The notes: generated from the letters alone by a model not told the origin. Positions 26,685-36,285 are shown, counted from the stretch's first letter. The stretch is DNA of 64,000 bases from CBDBND01 sp965207985 (GCA_965207985.1 CBDBND010000032.1:248001-312000); one strand, 5' to 3'. Numbers and translations are program-made.

Positions 26685-27676
26685 TGTGTCTCCGGCTCTG
26701 AACGTGTCAGCTGTAAGAAAATGTCTTCCAGATCCACTTCTTCCGTGACGATGTCCGCAATGGGCAGTTGGCAATCCTGCGCCTTTTGCAAAATATCCAG
26801 CATGGCGGTGGACGACGGGCGATAGGTGATTTCCAGCTGGTTCGGTGTGGGCTGGCGCGGCTCGAAGCGAACCATTTCTTCGGGAATACGGTCTAGGGGC
26901 TTCGACAGAATCAGGACTACCGTTTTATTGTCCAACTGCTTGAGAAGCTGATCCGTTGTGTCACACGCGACAACCCGGCCGTGATTAATGATGGCGATTT
27001 GGTCGCAGAGTTCTTCGGCTTCTTCTAGATAGTGTGTTGTCAAAAGAATGGTTGTGCCGCGCGCATTCATGTCCCGGATCGACCGCCACAAAGTTTGGCG
27101 AAGCTCAACGTCAACGCCGGCCGTCGGTTCATCCAGAACCAAAATAGGCGGGCTGTGGACCATCGCCTTGGCGATCAAAAGACGGCGCCGCATTCCGCCA
27201 GAGAGCGTGCGGGAATAGGCATCCGCTTTTTCTAATAGACCGACAGAGTCCAAAATCTCTTCGGTGCGCCGTTCGGCTTTGGGCACCCCATAGAGACCCG
27301 CCTGCACTTCTAATGTTTCACGAGGAGAGAAAAAGGGATCCAGATTCAGTTCCTGGGGAACAATGCCAATGGCGCAACGGGACTGGCGTTCGTGGGTTTC
27401 AATATCGAAATCCCACAGACGGACCGTACCAGAGGTCTTTTTGACCAAACCGGCCATGATGTTGATCATGGTCGACTTGCCTGCCCCGTTGGGGCCGAGC
27501 AGTCCGAAGAACGCGCCGCGGGGAACTTGCAGGTCAACCTCGGTGAGGGCCTGCTTCGGCTCCTGCGTTTTGTCGCCCGCGTAGATTTTTGTCAGGCTCT
27601 TAATATCAACCGCCAATTCAGGGAGAACCGGAGCAGTTTCGGCGGCAGAGGGGAGCGGTTTGGCGGTATCAGGCAT
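26681..27676 (-). CDS. ABC-2-type transporter ATP-binding protein
   Basis: The domain has Walker A (GPNGAGKSTMINIMAGL), a Q-loop (GIVPQELNLDPFF), the signature LSGGMRRRLLIAKAM, Walker B (ILVLDEPTAGVD) and the H-loop (TTHYLEEAEELCD). The C-terminal extension is typical of the CcmA/NodI-like group, which exports drugs, lipids or polysaccharides. I chose ATG 27676 (MPDTAKPLPSAAE); further in-frame ATGs exist up to about 27797 and the start is uncertain. The matching permease is not adjacent. It is followed by the hydrolase gene with a 4-bp overlap. Confidence 0.85.
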   Translation of the reverse strand: MPDTAKPLPSAAETAPVLPELAVDIKSLTKIYAGDKTQEPKQALTEVDLQVPRGAFFGLLGPNGAGKSTMINIMAGLVKKTSGTVRLWDFDIETHERQSRCAIGIVPQELNLDPFFSPRETLEVQAGLYGVPKAERRTEEILDSVGLLEKADAYSRTLSGGMRRRLLIAKAMVHSPPILVLDEPTAGVDVELRQTLWRSIRDMNARGTTILLTTHYLEEAEELCDQIAIINHGRVVACDTTDQLLKQLDNKTVVLILSKPLDRIPEEMVRFEPRQPTPNQLEITYRPSSTAMLDILQKAQDCQLPIADIVTEEVDLEDIFLQLTRSEPETQ

Positions 27677-27820
27677 AGGATCGGCTGGTTGGTCTTTCCC
27701 CGGGCGGGTGAGGCGGTTGGGTATCACCGGCATTGGGTTTCGGTCAACGGGGCTTGCCTCCTCCTCGTTCGCAGGCCATAGAAAGAGACCCATTCCTGAC
27801 CCTGGCAGCGAGGCCCGACC

Positions 27821-28003
27821 ATGGCAGACCCGGTTGAAACCGTAGAAACTGAAACAGCAGCGGTGGATTGTGACGGCGGCGGCGGCGCGCTCGGCCATCC
27901 GCGGGTCTATCTCAACATCAAGCCGGAAGTGGGCCATATCGATTGCCCCTATTGCGGCAAGCGCTTTGTACTGAAAAACGCGTCCGCGACGGCGTCCGAG
28001 TAG
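27821..28003 (+). CDS. Zinc-finger domain protein (NDUFS6-like)
   Basis: A 60-residue protein with an acidic N-terminus and the CHCC-type core: ALGHPRVYLNIKP supplies a histidine, HIDCPYCGKRFVL a histidine and two cysteines. The family is common in Alphaproteobacteria and relates to the small zinc subunit of complex I. An association with respiratory complex I is possible but not shown here. It ends 7 bp before polA, so the two are probably in one transcript. Confidence 0.85.
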   Translation: MADPVETVETETAAVDCDGGGGALGHPRVYLNIKPEVGHIDCPYCGKRFVLKNASATASE

Positions 28004-28009
28004 CCCTTC

Positions 28010-30862
28010 ATGGCCAAGGCAGCGAAAGCCGCCCCCAAAGCAGATCGTCTGATTCTGGTCGACGGCTCCGGTTACATATTCCGCGCCTATTACGCCATCC
28101 GGGAAGACATGACCCGGTCCGACGGCACACCTGTCAAGGCCGTGTTCGGCTTTTCCAATATGCTGATGAAGCTGATGGACGATTTGCTCGACGAGAGCGA
28201 AACGGAACTCATTGCCGTGATTTTCGATGCCGGACGGACAACGTTCCGCAACGACATTTACCCGGAGTACAAGGCCAACCGGGATGAAGCGCCGGAAGAT
28301 TTGATCCCCCAGTTCGGGTTGGTCCGTGACGCCACCCGCGCTTTCAACGTCGCTTGTGTGGAAATGAAAGGGTTCGAGGCCGACGACCTCATCGCCACCT
28401 ATGCCCGCTTGGGCCAAGAACAGGGTCTCAAAGTCACCATCGTTTCCGGCGACAAAGACCTTATGCAATTGGTGGGCGACGGCATTGAAATGCTGGACCC
28501 CATGAAACAGCGCCTTATCGGACCGGACCAGGTGGTGGAAAAATTCGGTGTGCTGCCGGAAAAGGTCATCGACGTACAAGCGCTAGCCGGCGATTCAACC
28601 GACAACGTCCCCGGTGTGCCGGGCATCGGCGTCAAGACCGCTGCTCAGCTGCTCGAAGAGTACGGCGATCTGGAAACGCTGCTGGAGCGGGCGGAAGAAA
28701 TCAAACAGCCCAAGCGCCGGCAGAACTTAATAGAGAGTGCAGACCTAGCGCGAATTTCAAAACAGCTGGTCACACTCAAGGACGACGTGCCGGTAGAAAA
28801 CACGTTGGAAGACTTCCGCTGGAAACCGCCCGTTCCCGATGACCTGTTTGCTTTCCTCATCGAACAGGAATTCAAATCGACCATAGACAAAGTGGCGGCA
28901 AAATTGGGTGTGACGCCGCCCGAAGTGGAATTCAAAAAACGGGAAAAGAAATCCGCGCCGAAACTTGAAGCCGCTTTACGTCCGGCTGAGCAGGCGGCCG
29001 CGGTTAAAGACGGTACCTACGATCTGATCCAAGATGAAAAGGCGCTTGACGATTGGATCGATCGCGCCACCAAGGCCGGCGTGGTGGCGGTCGATACCGA
29101 AACCGACGCCCTTGACGCCTTCCGTGCCAATCTCGTCGGTATTTCTTTGTCGGTGGAACCGGGGTCGGGCTGTTACATCCCGGTGGGCCACACCGGCAGC
29201 GGCGATCAGGGCGCGCTCGATCTAGGCGATGACAGTAAAGAGAAAGAAGCGCCCAAGCAGATTGAGCTGAAGAAAGTGATCGCCAAACTCAAGCCGCTTT
29301 TGCAAGACCCCGGCGTCCTCAAGATCGGACAGAACATCAAGTACGACATGCATGTGCTGCGGAGAGTTGGCATCGATGTCACGCCCGTGGACGACACCAT
29401 GGTGCTCTCTTATGTGCTCGACGGGTCTTCTCATAAGCACAGCATGGACGAATTGGCCGAGCTGCATCTCGGCCACACCACCATCAAATTTTCAGATGTC
29501 TGCGGCAAAGGCAAAAACCAGATCACCTTTGATCGGGTTCCGTTAGACCAGGCAACCGATTACGCCGCAGAGGACGCAGACATCACCTTGCGATTACAGA
29601 GGGTTTTGAAACCGCGCCTGGTGGAGGACCGCTTGACCACCGTTTACGAGCGCCTTGACCGGCCGTTGATCCCCGTGCTGGCGGACATGGAAGCGGAGGG
29701 CATTCGTGTCGATGCCAAGGCATTGAAGAAAATGAGTCAGGATTTCGCCGTCCGCGCCGCCGATCTGGAAAGCGAAATTCATAAGCTGGCCGGACGGGAG
29801 TTCAATGTGGGCTCGCCCAAACAATTGGGGGAAATCCTGTTCGATGAAATGTCCCTGCCTGGCGGAAAGAAAACCGGTAAGTCCGGCGCTTGGGCCACTG
29901 GCGCCGATGTTCTCGAGGACTTGGCCGCGCAAGGCCACGACCTGCCGGCGCGGGTAGTGGAATGGCGTCAGCTGACCAAACTCAAAAGCACCTACACCGA
30001 CACCCTGCAGGATCAGATCAATCCGGACACGGGCCGGGTGCACACCACCTATTCACAAACCGTCGCCTCCACCGGGCGGCTGAGTTCCAACGACCCCAAT
30101 TTGCAGAACATCCCTATTCGCACGGACGAGGGCCGCAAGATCCGCACCGCTTTCACCGCCGAAAAGGGTAAGACCCTGATATCCGCCGACTACAGCCAGA
30201 TTGAACTCCGGCTTGTGGCCCATGTGGCCGACATTAAAGCGCTCAAAGATGCGTTTAAAAACGGCGAGGACATTCACGCCGCCACGGCCTCGCAGATGTT
30301 CGACGTGCCCATCGACGGCATGGACCCGATGGTCCGCCGCCAAGCCAAAGCCATCAACTTCGGCATCATATACGGCATCTCGGCCTTCGGCTTGGCCCGC
30401 CAGCTGTCCATCCCGCGCGGGGAAGCCAAGGACTTCATCGACGCTTATTTCGAAAAGTTCCCCGAGATCAAAACCTACATGGATGAAACCAAGGCATTAG
30501 CGAAGGAACAGGGCTACGTCACCACACCGTTCGGACGCAAATGCATGACCCCGGGCATCAATGACAAGAATCCCAATATGCGGAGTTTTTCGGAGCGGGC
30601 CGCCATCAACGCACCTATCCAGGGTGGCGCGGCCGATATCATCAAACGGGCGATGATCCGTATCCCATCGGCATTACAGAAGGCCCGATTGTCCGCCAAG
30701 ATGCTGCTGCAAGTGCACGACGAGTTGATTTTCGAAGTGCCGGACAAGCAAGTGGACGACACCATCGGTGTGGTCAAAGAGGTGATGGAAAACGCCGCGC
30801 ACTTGGACGTGCCTCTGGTGGTGGACGCCGGCGCCGGCCCCAGCTGGGCTGATGCGCACTGA
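28010..30862 (+). CDS. polA: DNA polymerase I
   Basis: The 950-residue protein has three domains. The N-terminal 5'-3' exonuclease has LILVDGSGYIFRAYYA and the GDSTDNVPGVPGIGVKTA helix-hairpin. The 3'-5' proofreading domain has an intact DxE motif (AVDTETDALDAF). The polymerase has motif A (ISADYSQIELR), motif B (RRQAKAINFGIIYGISA) and motif C (LLQVHDELIFEV). It fills gaps and removes Okazaki primers. ATG 28010 follows the zinc-finger gene directly. The gene is intact. Confidence 0.98.
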   Translation: MAKAAKAAPKADRLILVDGSGYIFRAYYAIREDMTRSDGTPVKAVFGFSNMLMKLMDDLLDESETELIAVIFDAGRTTFRNDIYPEYKANRDEAPEDLIPQFGLVRDATRAFNVACVEMKGFEADDLIATYARLGQEQGLKVTIVSGDKDLMQLVGDGIEMLDPMKQRLIGPDQVVEKFGVLPEKVIDVQALAGDSTDNVPGVPGIGVKTAAQLLEEYGDLETLLERAEEIKQPKRRQNLIESADLARISKQLVTLKDDVPVENTLEDFRWKPPVPDDLFAFLIEQEFKSTIDKVAAKLGVTPPEVEFKKREKKSAPKLEAALRPAEQAAAVKDGTYDLIQDEKALDDWIDRATKAGVVAVDTETDALDAFRANLVGISLSVEPGSGCYIPVGHTGSGDQGALDLGDDSKEKEAPKQIELKKVIAKLKPLLQDPGVLKIGQNIKYDMHVLRRVGIDVTPVDDTMVLSYVLDGSSHKHSMDELAELHLGHTTIKFSDVCGKGKNQITFDRVPLDQATDYAAEDADITLRLQRVLKPRLVEDRLTTVYERLDRPLIPVLADMEAEGIRVDAKALKKMSQDFAVRAADLESEIHKLAGREFNVGSPKQLGEILFDEMSLPGGKKTGKSGAWATGADVLEDLAAQGHDLPARVVEWRQLTKLKSTYTDTLQDQINPDTGRVHTTYSQTVASTGRLSSNDPNLQNIPIRTDEGRKIRTAFTAEKGKTLISADYSQIELRLVAHVADIKALKDAFKNGEDIHAATASQMFDVPIDGMDPMVRRQAKAINFGIIYGISAFGLARQLSIPRGEAKDFIDAYFEKFPEIKTYMDETKALAKEQGYVTTPFGRKCMTPGINDKNPNMRSFSERAAINAPIQGGAADIIKRAMIRIPSALQKARLSAKMLLQVHDELIFEVPDKQVDDTIGVVKEVMENAAHLDVPLVVDAGAGPSWADAH

Positions 30863-30868
30863 CGACCG

Positions 30869-31117
30869 TCAGTCGGTTTCGTTTTTCGACCCTGCCGATT
30901 CTCCTTTCTTATCAAGCGTATTGTTTCGCGCGTCTTCTGCGCGAGGTGGTGGTTGATCAAAAGGTTGACCTATGCCGAACAGCAGCGATGACATGAGAAT
31001 AAGACCCGCTTTATGCTTGCGCGCCATACTGGATCGAGACCCTTTTGCAATGCGTACAGCGGCAAACATCAAAACGAAGAGACTGACAACGCCCAAAGTG
31101 ATGACCACGCTTTCCAT
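30869..31117 (-). CDS. Small membrane protein, unknown
   Basis: The 82-residue frame has two hydrophobic segments (SVVITLGVVSLFVLMFAAVR and AGLILMSSLLFGIGQPF) separated by a basic loop (KGSRSSMARKHK), and a charged C-terminus. I do not recognise the family. Its start overlaps the divergent TPR gene start by about 17 bp, so one of the two starts may be wrong. It ends 6 bp after polA in tail-to-tail orientation. Confidence 0.5.
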   Translation of the reverse strand: MESVVITLGVVSLFVLMFAAVRIAKGSRSSMARKHKAGLILMSSLLFGIGQPFDQPPPRAEDARNNTLDKKGESAGSKNETD

Positions 31118-32633
31118 AGCCGGACTCATTTGGTGTGTTGCGGTGTCAATTCAAGAGGGTGCGGCAGCGCCGCTGGATTGTTTTTCTGCGGACCTGGACA
31201 ACACCGCGCGGCAGACGGCCTGCACCGAAATCATTCAAGATGTCGCAACTGAAGACGCGTTGAAGGCCCGTGCGTTTCTGGCCCGCGCCGAACTCAGACG
31301 AACGCAGCGCGATCTCGACGGCGCCCTGGCGGATGTGGATATCGCCATTGCTCTCGGCGCTGGTGATACGGAAGCACGACTGACGCGTGTCCGCTTGCTC
31401 CGCAGCATGCGCCGCATGGACGACGCGCTTGACGAATTGGATATGGCCATCGGCAATGATCCGTCGTCGGGCGAAGCGTTTCTTATACGCGCCGACATAT
31501 TCTTCCGTCTTGATGAGACCGACCTTGCCATGTCCGACCTGGCGGAAGTGCGCCGCCTCAACCCGGATGATCCCGGTCCTTACCGGGTCCGCGGCCGGAC
31601 GTTTTTGCGTTCAGGTAATGCGGAAGCCGCGGTTGGCGAATTCGAGCAGGCTGTGGCCCTTGATCCGGACGATCGTATCAGCCTCAGTCTGCTCGGGACC
31701 GCGCGCTTGCGGTCCGGACAACCGGCCGCTGCCATTCGCGCGTTTGACGATCTCCTCGCTTTGACACCGGACAATCTTGAAATTCGCATGATCCGTGCCG
31801 CCGCCCACGGTCAGGTTCAAAATTTTGACGCCGCCATCGCCGATTATGCAGTGATTGTGCATGCCCGCCCTGATGATCTGGAAGCGCGGGAAGCGAAAGG
31901 TGTCGCTCACTTGTTCAATGACGAACCAGAAGAAGCGGAAAGAGACTTTGATCAGGTTTTGGAAGCGGTGTCGAGCAATGAACGGGTTAGCCTGTTCCGT
32001 GGCAGCGCCCGGTTCGCGCAACAGAAATATGCATTGGCGGAAGCCGACTTCAATACGGTACTGGCGCGTTTTCCCAACGATGGTGATACCCGTCTCAACC
32101 GGGGACTGACCCGGCTGGCCCTCGGCAGACCGGCCGAAGCCATCGAAGATTTTTCCGTCACCTTGAGTGAAAATCCGCAGTCGGAATTGGCGTTACGGCG
32201 GCGCGCTCAGGCGCGTGTCCTCACTGGGGAGTTCGACAGCGCCCTCGCCGATTTTGATTCCTTACCCGAGCCGCGTCCTGCCGATGCCATCTGGCGTTTC
32301 ATTGCCGCCAAACGGTCCGGCCAAGAGGATGCGGATGCAGTGCTCAAGACCATGACCGATGGCATCGATCCGACCATCTGGCCCGGCGCCCTGGTGGACG
32401 GATTGGAAGGTCAAGTGACCGTAGAAGTGGTCTTGCGTGAAGCAGCGCGCGATCCGGCGGAGTCCGCCGCCCGGCGCACGGAAACCCAATTCACACTGGG
32501 GCAATTGGCCTTGGCGGATGGTCAGCTCGACTTGGCCCGGCAGAGTTTTGAGGCTGCCGTGGCCGAAGGGCGCCAAGACTTGGTCGAATACCAAGGCGCC
32601 AAGCTGGAACTGGACCGGTTGGCCGGCAACTGA
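31101..32633 (+). CDS. Exported TPR protein
   Basis: I chose ATG 31101 because it gives a signal-like start (MTTLSIAGLIWCVAVSIQEG, cleavage near AAA). The frame upstream is open to 30972 but mirrors the small membrane gene. The 510-residue product is almost entirely TPR repeats, about ten, such as AELRRTQRDLDGALADVDIA and GDTRLNRGLTRLALGRPAEA. It is probably a periplasmic scaffold. No partner is evident, and it may be alone or start a unit with 32745. It resembles the other TPR protein at 53251 in type only. Confidence 0.7.
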   Translation: MTTLSIAGLIWCVAVSIQEGAAAPLDCFSADLDNTARQTACTEIIQDVATEDALKARAFLARAELRRTQRDLDGALADVDIAIALGAGDTEARLTRVRLLRSMRRMDDALDELDMAIGNDPSSGEAFLIRADIFFRLDETDLAMSDLAEVRRLNPDDPGPYRVRGRTFLRSGNAEAAVGEFEQAVALDPDDRISLSLLGTARLRSGQPAAAIRAFDDLLALTPDNLEIRMIRAAAHGQVQNFDAAIADYAVIVHARPDDLEAREAKGVAHLFNDEPEEAERDFDQVLEAVSSNERVSLFRGSARFAQQKYALAEADFNTVLARFPNDGDTRLNRGLTRLALGRPAEAIEDFSVTLSENPQSELALRRRAQARVLTGEFDSALADFDSLPEPRPADAIWRFIAAKRSGQEDADAVLKTMTDGIDPTIWPGALVDGLEGQVTVEVVLREAARDPAESAARRTETQFTLGQLALADGQLDLARQSFEAAVAEGRQDLVEYQGAKLELDRLAGN

Positions 32634-32744
32634 AGCCCGCGTTTGACTTGAGTCACAGACGGAAACCGGCTTTCGAGTAAGATTTAGCTTCAATTAAACC
32701 ACAGTGAATTAAGGCACTCATTTGTCCTACCGAGGGAGGCCGTC

Positions 32745-33212
32745 ATGCTTGATTCCCGCTGGCACTGGGTTTGGATTTTGGCTGCATTGGTCTGCGTCGC
32801 CTTTCTGTTCACGGCCTTGCCAGCCAACAGTGCACCAAAACCCAATTACGCCGCGCGACTAACAGCCAATTTCCATCTCCAAATCGAAGTCCTTGGCGTC
32901 GACGTCCCGGACATGTTGCCTGGCGAATGCAGAGTTAGGGGAACGGTTGTCAGACTGTTCCGAGCCCGCACGGACACGCTGGACACGGGTGACGTCATAG
33001 AAGTGCCCGTAAACTGCACAATGGCGGAAGAGGATGCGGCGAACGAAGGCCTTACAGCCATATCCGAATTGCAGGACGCACGGTTTATCGAAATGTATGT
33101 CAACCCGCTTCCGGAAGCCGGGTTTGAACTGTCGAGTCAGCAGTTAATGGTGATCAATAATCCGTCCGATCAGCCGCAATGCGAAACCGAACGCGCTGGT
33201 ATCATGTGTTGA
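32745..33212 (+). CDS. Exported protein, unknown
   Basis: The 155-residue protein has a signal peptide or anchor (WVWILAALVCVAFLFTALPA) followed by a beta-rich domain (LQIEVLGVDVPDMLPGECRV, then GDVIEVPVNCTM). Four cysteines in the mature part could form disulfides. A GAGGGAGG ribosome-binding site precedes the ATG. The family is not recognised. Confidence 0.7.
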   Translation: MLDSRWHWVWILAALVCVAFLFTALPANSAPKPNYAARLTANFHLQIEVLGVDVPDMLPGECRVRGTVVRLFRARTDTLDTGDVIEVPVNCTMAEEDAANEGLTAISELQDARFIEMYVNPLPEAGFELSSQQLMVINNPSDQPQCETERAGIMC

Positions 33213-33216
33213 TTTT

Positions 33217-33450
33217 TTGGCTGGAGTATCAGCGGCAATAAGGAGATCAGCTAAGCAAAAACCTGCGCTCTATACCGCCGGTGTCATTTTTGCTCTCGGT
33301 GCCATTGGTCACGCGGTCCGACTTATCATGGGATTCGATATCGTCATCGGCACATATGCCCTACCTGTTTGGATTTCGGCTCTTGGTTTCGTTGCCGCCG
33401 GGGCGTTAACGGTTTGGATGGTGGTTGCGGCGCAACGATTACAGACCTGA
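33217..33450 (+). CDS. Small two-TM membrane protein, unknown
   Basis: A 77-residue frame with two or three hydrophobic segments (LYTAGVIFALGAIGHAV and LPVWISALGFVAAGALTVWM). The only start that keeps the full frame is a TTG; an AAGGAG at 33240 lies inside the frame, so the true start is uncertain. It lies 4 bp after the preceding gene and ends shortly before the second IS427-group copy. Confidence 0.5.
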   Translation: MAGVSAAIRRSAKQKPALYTAGVIFALGAIGHAVRLIMGFDIVIGTYALPVWISALGFVAAGALTVWMVVAAQRLQT

Positions 33451-33478
33451 TGAAGAACGGAAGACACCACGGGGACTA

Positions 33479-34324
33479 GGGTCTGTTGACATTTAACGCA
33501 TGGCGATGATGGTTTCGACGAGGTTGCAGTTTGCGGCGTAGCTGATGTCGGTCTTGTCGTAGCGTGTTGCGATGCCACGGAATTCCTTGATCTTGGCGAA
33601 GTAGTTTTCGATCAGATGTCGCCAGCGGTACATGTGCTTGTCGTAGGCCGCCGGCCGCTTCCTGTTGGCGAGCGAGGGAATGACGGCGCTTGCGCCACGT
33701 TGGTCCAGTTGCTCTCGCAGCCAGCCGGCATCGAATGCCTTGTCGGCGATGAGGGCATCGAAGTGAACGTCGTCGATCAACGGCTGGACGCCCATCATGT
33801 CGTGGCGCTGGCCAGGGAGCAGCACGAAGCGGACCAGACACCCCAGTGCGTCGACCAGGGCGATGATCTTGGTGGTCAATCCGCCCCGTGATCGGCCGAT
33901 GGCCTGATTTTGAGTCCCCCTTTTGCGCCGCTCGCCTTCTGGTGAACGCTGACGATGGTGGCGTCGATGAGGGCATATTCGAAATCCGGTTCCGCCGACA
34001 ACTCCTCGAACAGCCGCTCGAAGACACCCTTCTTCGCCCATCGGCGAAAGCGCTGGAAGACGCTGTTCCAATTGCCGAACGCCGGGGGCAGAGCGCGCCA
34101 CGGCGACCCTGCGCGCACCCGCCACAAAACCGCCTCCAAAAACAGGCGGTTGTCCGCCGCCGTCACGCCACGGTCCGTCGCCTTGCCCGGTAGATGACGC
34201 CAAATTTTCTCCCAAACATTGTCCGTGATCACAAAACGCTCTGACTTCATCAAACACTCCTTGCAAAAGGAGGCTTGAATCACTTTTCCGCGACATTGGG
34301 AATCCACTAAATGTCAACAGACCT
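33479..34324 (-). mobile_element. IS5-family (IS427-group) element, copy 2 (846 bp)
   Basis: This is the same element as at 16457-17302, in the same orientation and of the same length. By eye I saw only three base differences: at about 33539, at about 34307, and the terminal base at 34324. TA flanks it at 33477-33478 and 34325-34326. The right flank is dGTPase sequence, but the left flank is not, so the flanks did not come from a single simple insertion. Confidence 0.92.
33493..34250 (-). CDS. IS427-group transposase, copy 2 (frameshifted)
   Basis: Identical in layout to copy 1: OrfA from ATG 34250 (MKSERFVITDNVW), the same GCAAAAGGGGG slippery site, and a second frame ending at 33493. One visible change is Cys to Tyr near the end (DISYAANCNLVE against DISCAANCNLVE). 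Catalytic residues are unchanged. Confidence 0.88.
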
Positions 34325-35116
34325 TAGCCGCAGTTTTGAAATATCCATGGACTCGTGGTGCCTCTGGCACTCCTCAGCATAAAAAATGGGGAGTCTACAA
34401 AAGCGAAGAAGATGACTTCCAATGGGCGCGCCAAGGGCTAGCCCAACATGTCAAAACAGCTGAAGCGGAGTTGATGGACTGGGCTGATGATATTGCTTAT
34501 TCCGTCCATAGATCTCGAAGATTTTCATAGGTGCCAAGCTATTCCGTGGCTAAACATCTTCGGGGAAGATGCGACTGACAAAGAGTCATTAATTCAGACA
34601 GCGCTGAATGCCTGGACACAAGCAGCCGGCTCGGAACTTCCGAAAGATGCGGAAGGCCGTTTAAGGGAGTCTTTTCACACTCTTGAAAAGCTATTCCTGG
34701 AGTATGTGCCTAATATCGGTCGTTACATGAAAGCCATCAAGTTGAGCGCAGAAGTTGCTTCTGAGACCGACGAACGAAAGGTATTAATCGAGCATTTTGC
34801 AGAGGACGAAATTAGAGTCCTTAAACAAATAACCAGGAACTACATTATTGGTATCCCGTCGCTGGCGGCACAGCAGAGGGGCTATGAGCGGATACTTTCC
34901 GAGCTATTTCAGGACCTAGTCGAAGAAATAGAATCTGGAAAACAAACATTTTTACCGAAACGATTTTCACACTTACTTGAAGCTGCCGCCTCTAAATCGT
35001 CAGCACGTATAACGGCAGATTGTATCGCCAGCTTAACCGAGGCGGAGACAATTTCTCTTCACGGAAGACTGCGGGGATTAGCCGCTGGATCCGTCTTGGA
35101 TCCCATTGTCAGGTAA
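34325..35116 (+). pseudogene. dGTPase-like gene: 5' end lost and 1-bp frameshift
   Basis: After the IS, the frame reads LAAVLKYPWTRGASG, HKKWGVYKSEEDDFQWAR and AELMDWADDIAYSVH, all from the HD-domain deoxyguanosine triphosphate triphosphohydrolase family. An extra A at 34510 shifts the frame; the continuation DLEDFHR and the rest run in the next frame to 35116. The N-terminal part with the first HD residues is absent from this window. Family enzymes hydrolyse dNTPs to deoxynucleoside and triphosphate. This copy should be non-functional. Confidence 0.88.
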
Positions 35117-35186
35117 GCAGCGTTTGCAATTCGTTTGCAAAACTGAAGATGTTCACCAAATTTTCTAGTTTGAAAGCTCGGGAAAA

Positions 35187-35276
<90 letters not shown>

Positions 35277-35412
35277 GCAAGGGGGTATTGGTCGAAAACG
35301 GCGCGGACCCTACAGGAAGGCTGCACCGCCCGCAATCGGCCAGATTTGCGCCGATTTGCCCTGAAAGACCCGGAAAACCGCCCCCTTTTGCACCGTTTTC
35401 GGGCCAAAGCCG

Positions 35413-35440
35413 TTGACTCGCCAGGGGGCGTGCGTATATT
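35413..35440 (+). promoter_or_regulatory. Sigma-70-like promoter for rplU-rpmA
   Basis: TTGACT (35413-35418) and TATATT (35435-35440) are separated by 16 bases, and the rplU ATG is 54 bp downstream. This is the best housekeeping-type promoter I see in the window. Confidence 0.7.
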
Positions 35441-35493
35441 CCCGCCAACCGAGCGGGCCTGCGCCCGCCGTTCTCGTTTTTGGAAGGCCGGTC

Positions 35494-35922
35494 ATGTACG
35501 CAGTCATCAAGACAGGCGGTAAGCAATACCGTGTCGCTAAGGATGACGTCATCACGGTGGAGCATCTCCCCGGAGAGGCCGGTGCCGCCGTGACCTTTGA
35601 CGACGTGCTCCTGGTCGGTGACAAAATCGGCACGCCCACCGTCGAGGGCATGACGGTTAAGGGCAAGATTGTCGAGCAAGCCCGCGGTGACAAGATTATC
35701 GTTTTCAAGAAGAAGCGCCGTAAGGACTATAAGCGCACCCATGGCCACCGGCAGGATTTGACCGTGGTCCAGATCACCGACATCGGTGCCGGAGGAGCTA
35801 AAAAAGCGGCAGCTGAGAAGCCTGCGGAAAAGAAAGCGACCGCAAAGAAAGCCACAACCAAGAAAGCGGCAGCGAAAAAGGCTACGACGAAGAAAGCCGC
35901 CGCGAAAAAGGCAGCAAAGTAA
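35494..35922 (+). CDS. rplU: 50S ribosomal protein L21 with Lys/Ala-rich tail
   Basis: ATG 35494 gives the standard start (MYAVIKTGGKQYRVAKDDV) after a GGAAGG site; an upstream in-frame extension is not conserved sequence. The core (~103 residues) contains KIIVFKKKRRKDYKRTHGHR. A further ~40 residues form a repeated AKKATTKKAAAKK tail, like histone H1 tails. L21 binds 23S rRNA in the large subunit. The tail is known in some Alphaproteobacteria and probably adds nonspecific RNA or DNA affinity. rpmA follows 33 bp on. Confidence 0.97.
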   Translation: MYAVIKTGGKQYRVAKDDVITVEHLPGEAGAAVTFDDVLLVGDKIGTPTVEGMTVKGKIVEQARGDKIIVFKKKRRKDYKRTHGHRQDLTVVQITDIGAGGAKKAAAEKPAEKKATAKKATTKKAAAKKATTKKAAAKKAAK

Positions 35923-35955
35923 TCTGCCACCGACAGTTGATAAGGAAAACACGTC

Positions 35956-36213
35956 ATGGCTCATAAGAAATCCGGCGGCAGCTCGCGCAACGGCCGTGAT
36001 TCCATCGGCAAACGCCTTGGCATCAAAAAGTATGGTGGGCAGGCCGTAACCGCCGGTAATATCATTGTCCGGCAGCGTGGCACCAAATGGCATCCCGGCG
36101 ACAACGTCGGCCTTGGCCGCGACTACACGATTTTTGCGCTTAAAGACGGCAAGATCAGTTACAAGAAAGGGGCCAAGGGCCGCACCTACGTTTCAGTTGA
36201 CCCGGCAAGCTGA
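35956..36213 (+). CDS. rpmA: 50S ribosomal protein L27
   Basis: An 85-residue protein with the L27 N-terminus (AHKKSGGSSRNGRDSIGKRL), whose tail reaches the peptidyl-transferase centre, and GNIIVRQRGTKWHPGDNVG. It is co-transcribed with rplU and ends before a strong terminator. Complete. Confidence 0.98.
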   Translation: MAHKKSGGSSRNGRDSIGKRLGIKKYGGQAVTAGNIIVRQRGTKWHPGDNVGLGRDYTIFALKDGKISYKKGAKGRTYVSVDPAS

Positions 36214-36255
36214 CGTTTCACACCGAGACGTTCGTGACCGACCAAGGATATGTGA

Positions 36256-36285
36256 GGGGAATGGACGTCCATTCCCCTTTTTCTT
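36256..36285 (+). terminator. Intrinsic terminator after rpmA
   Basis: A perfect 10-bp stem, GGGGAATGGA (36256-36265) with TCCATTCCCC (36268-36277), has a CG apex and a following TTTTTCTTT tract. It separates rplU-rpmA from obgE. Confidence 0.9.

Noticed and set aside
35727..35957. Ala/Val/Phe-rich minus-strand frame resembling a membrane protein
   Set aside because: It mirrors the Lys/Ala codon repeats at the end of rplU.
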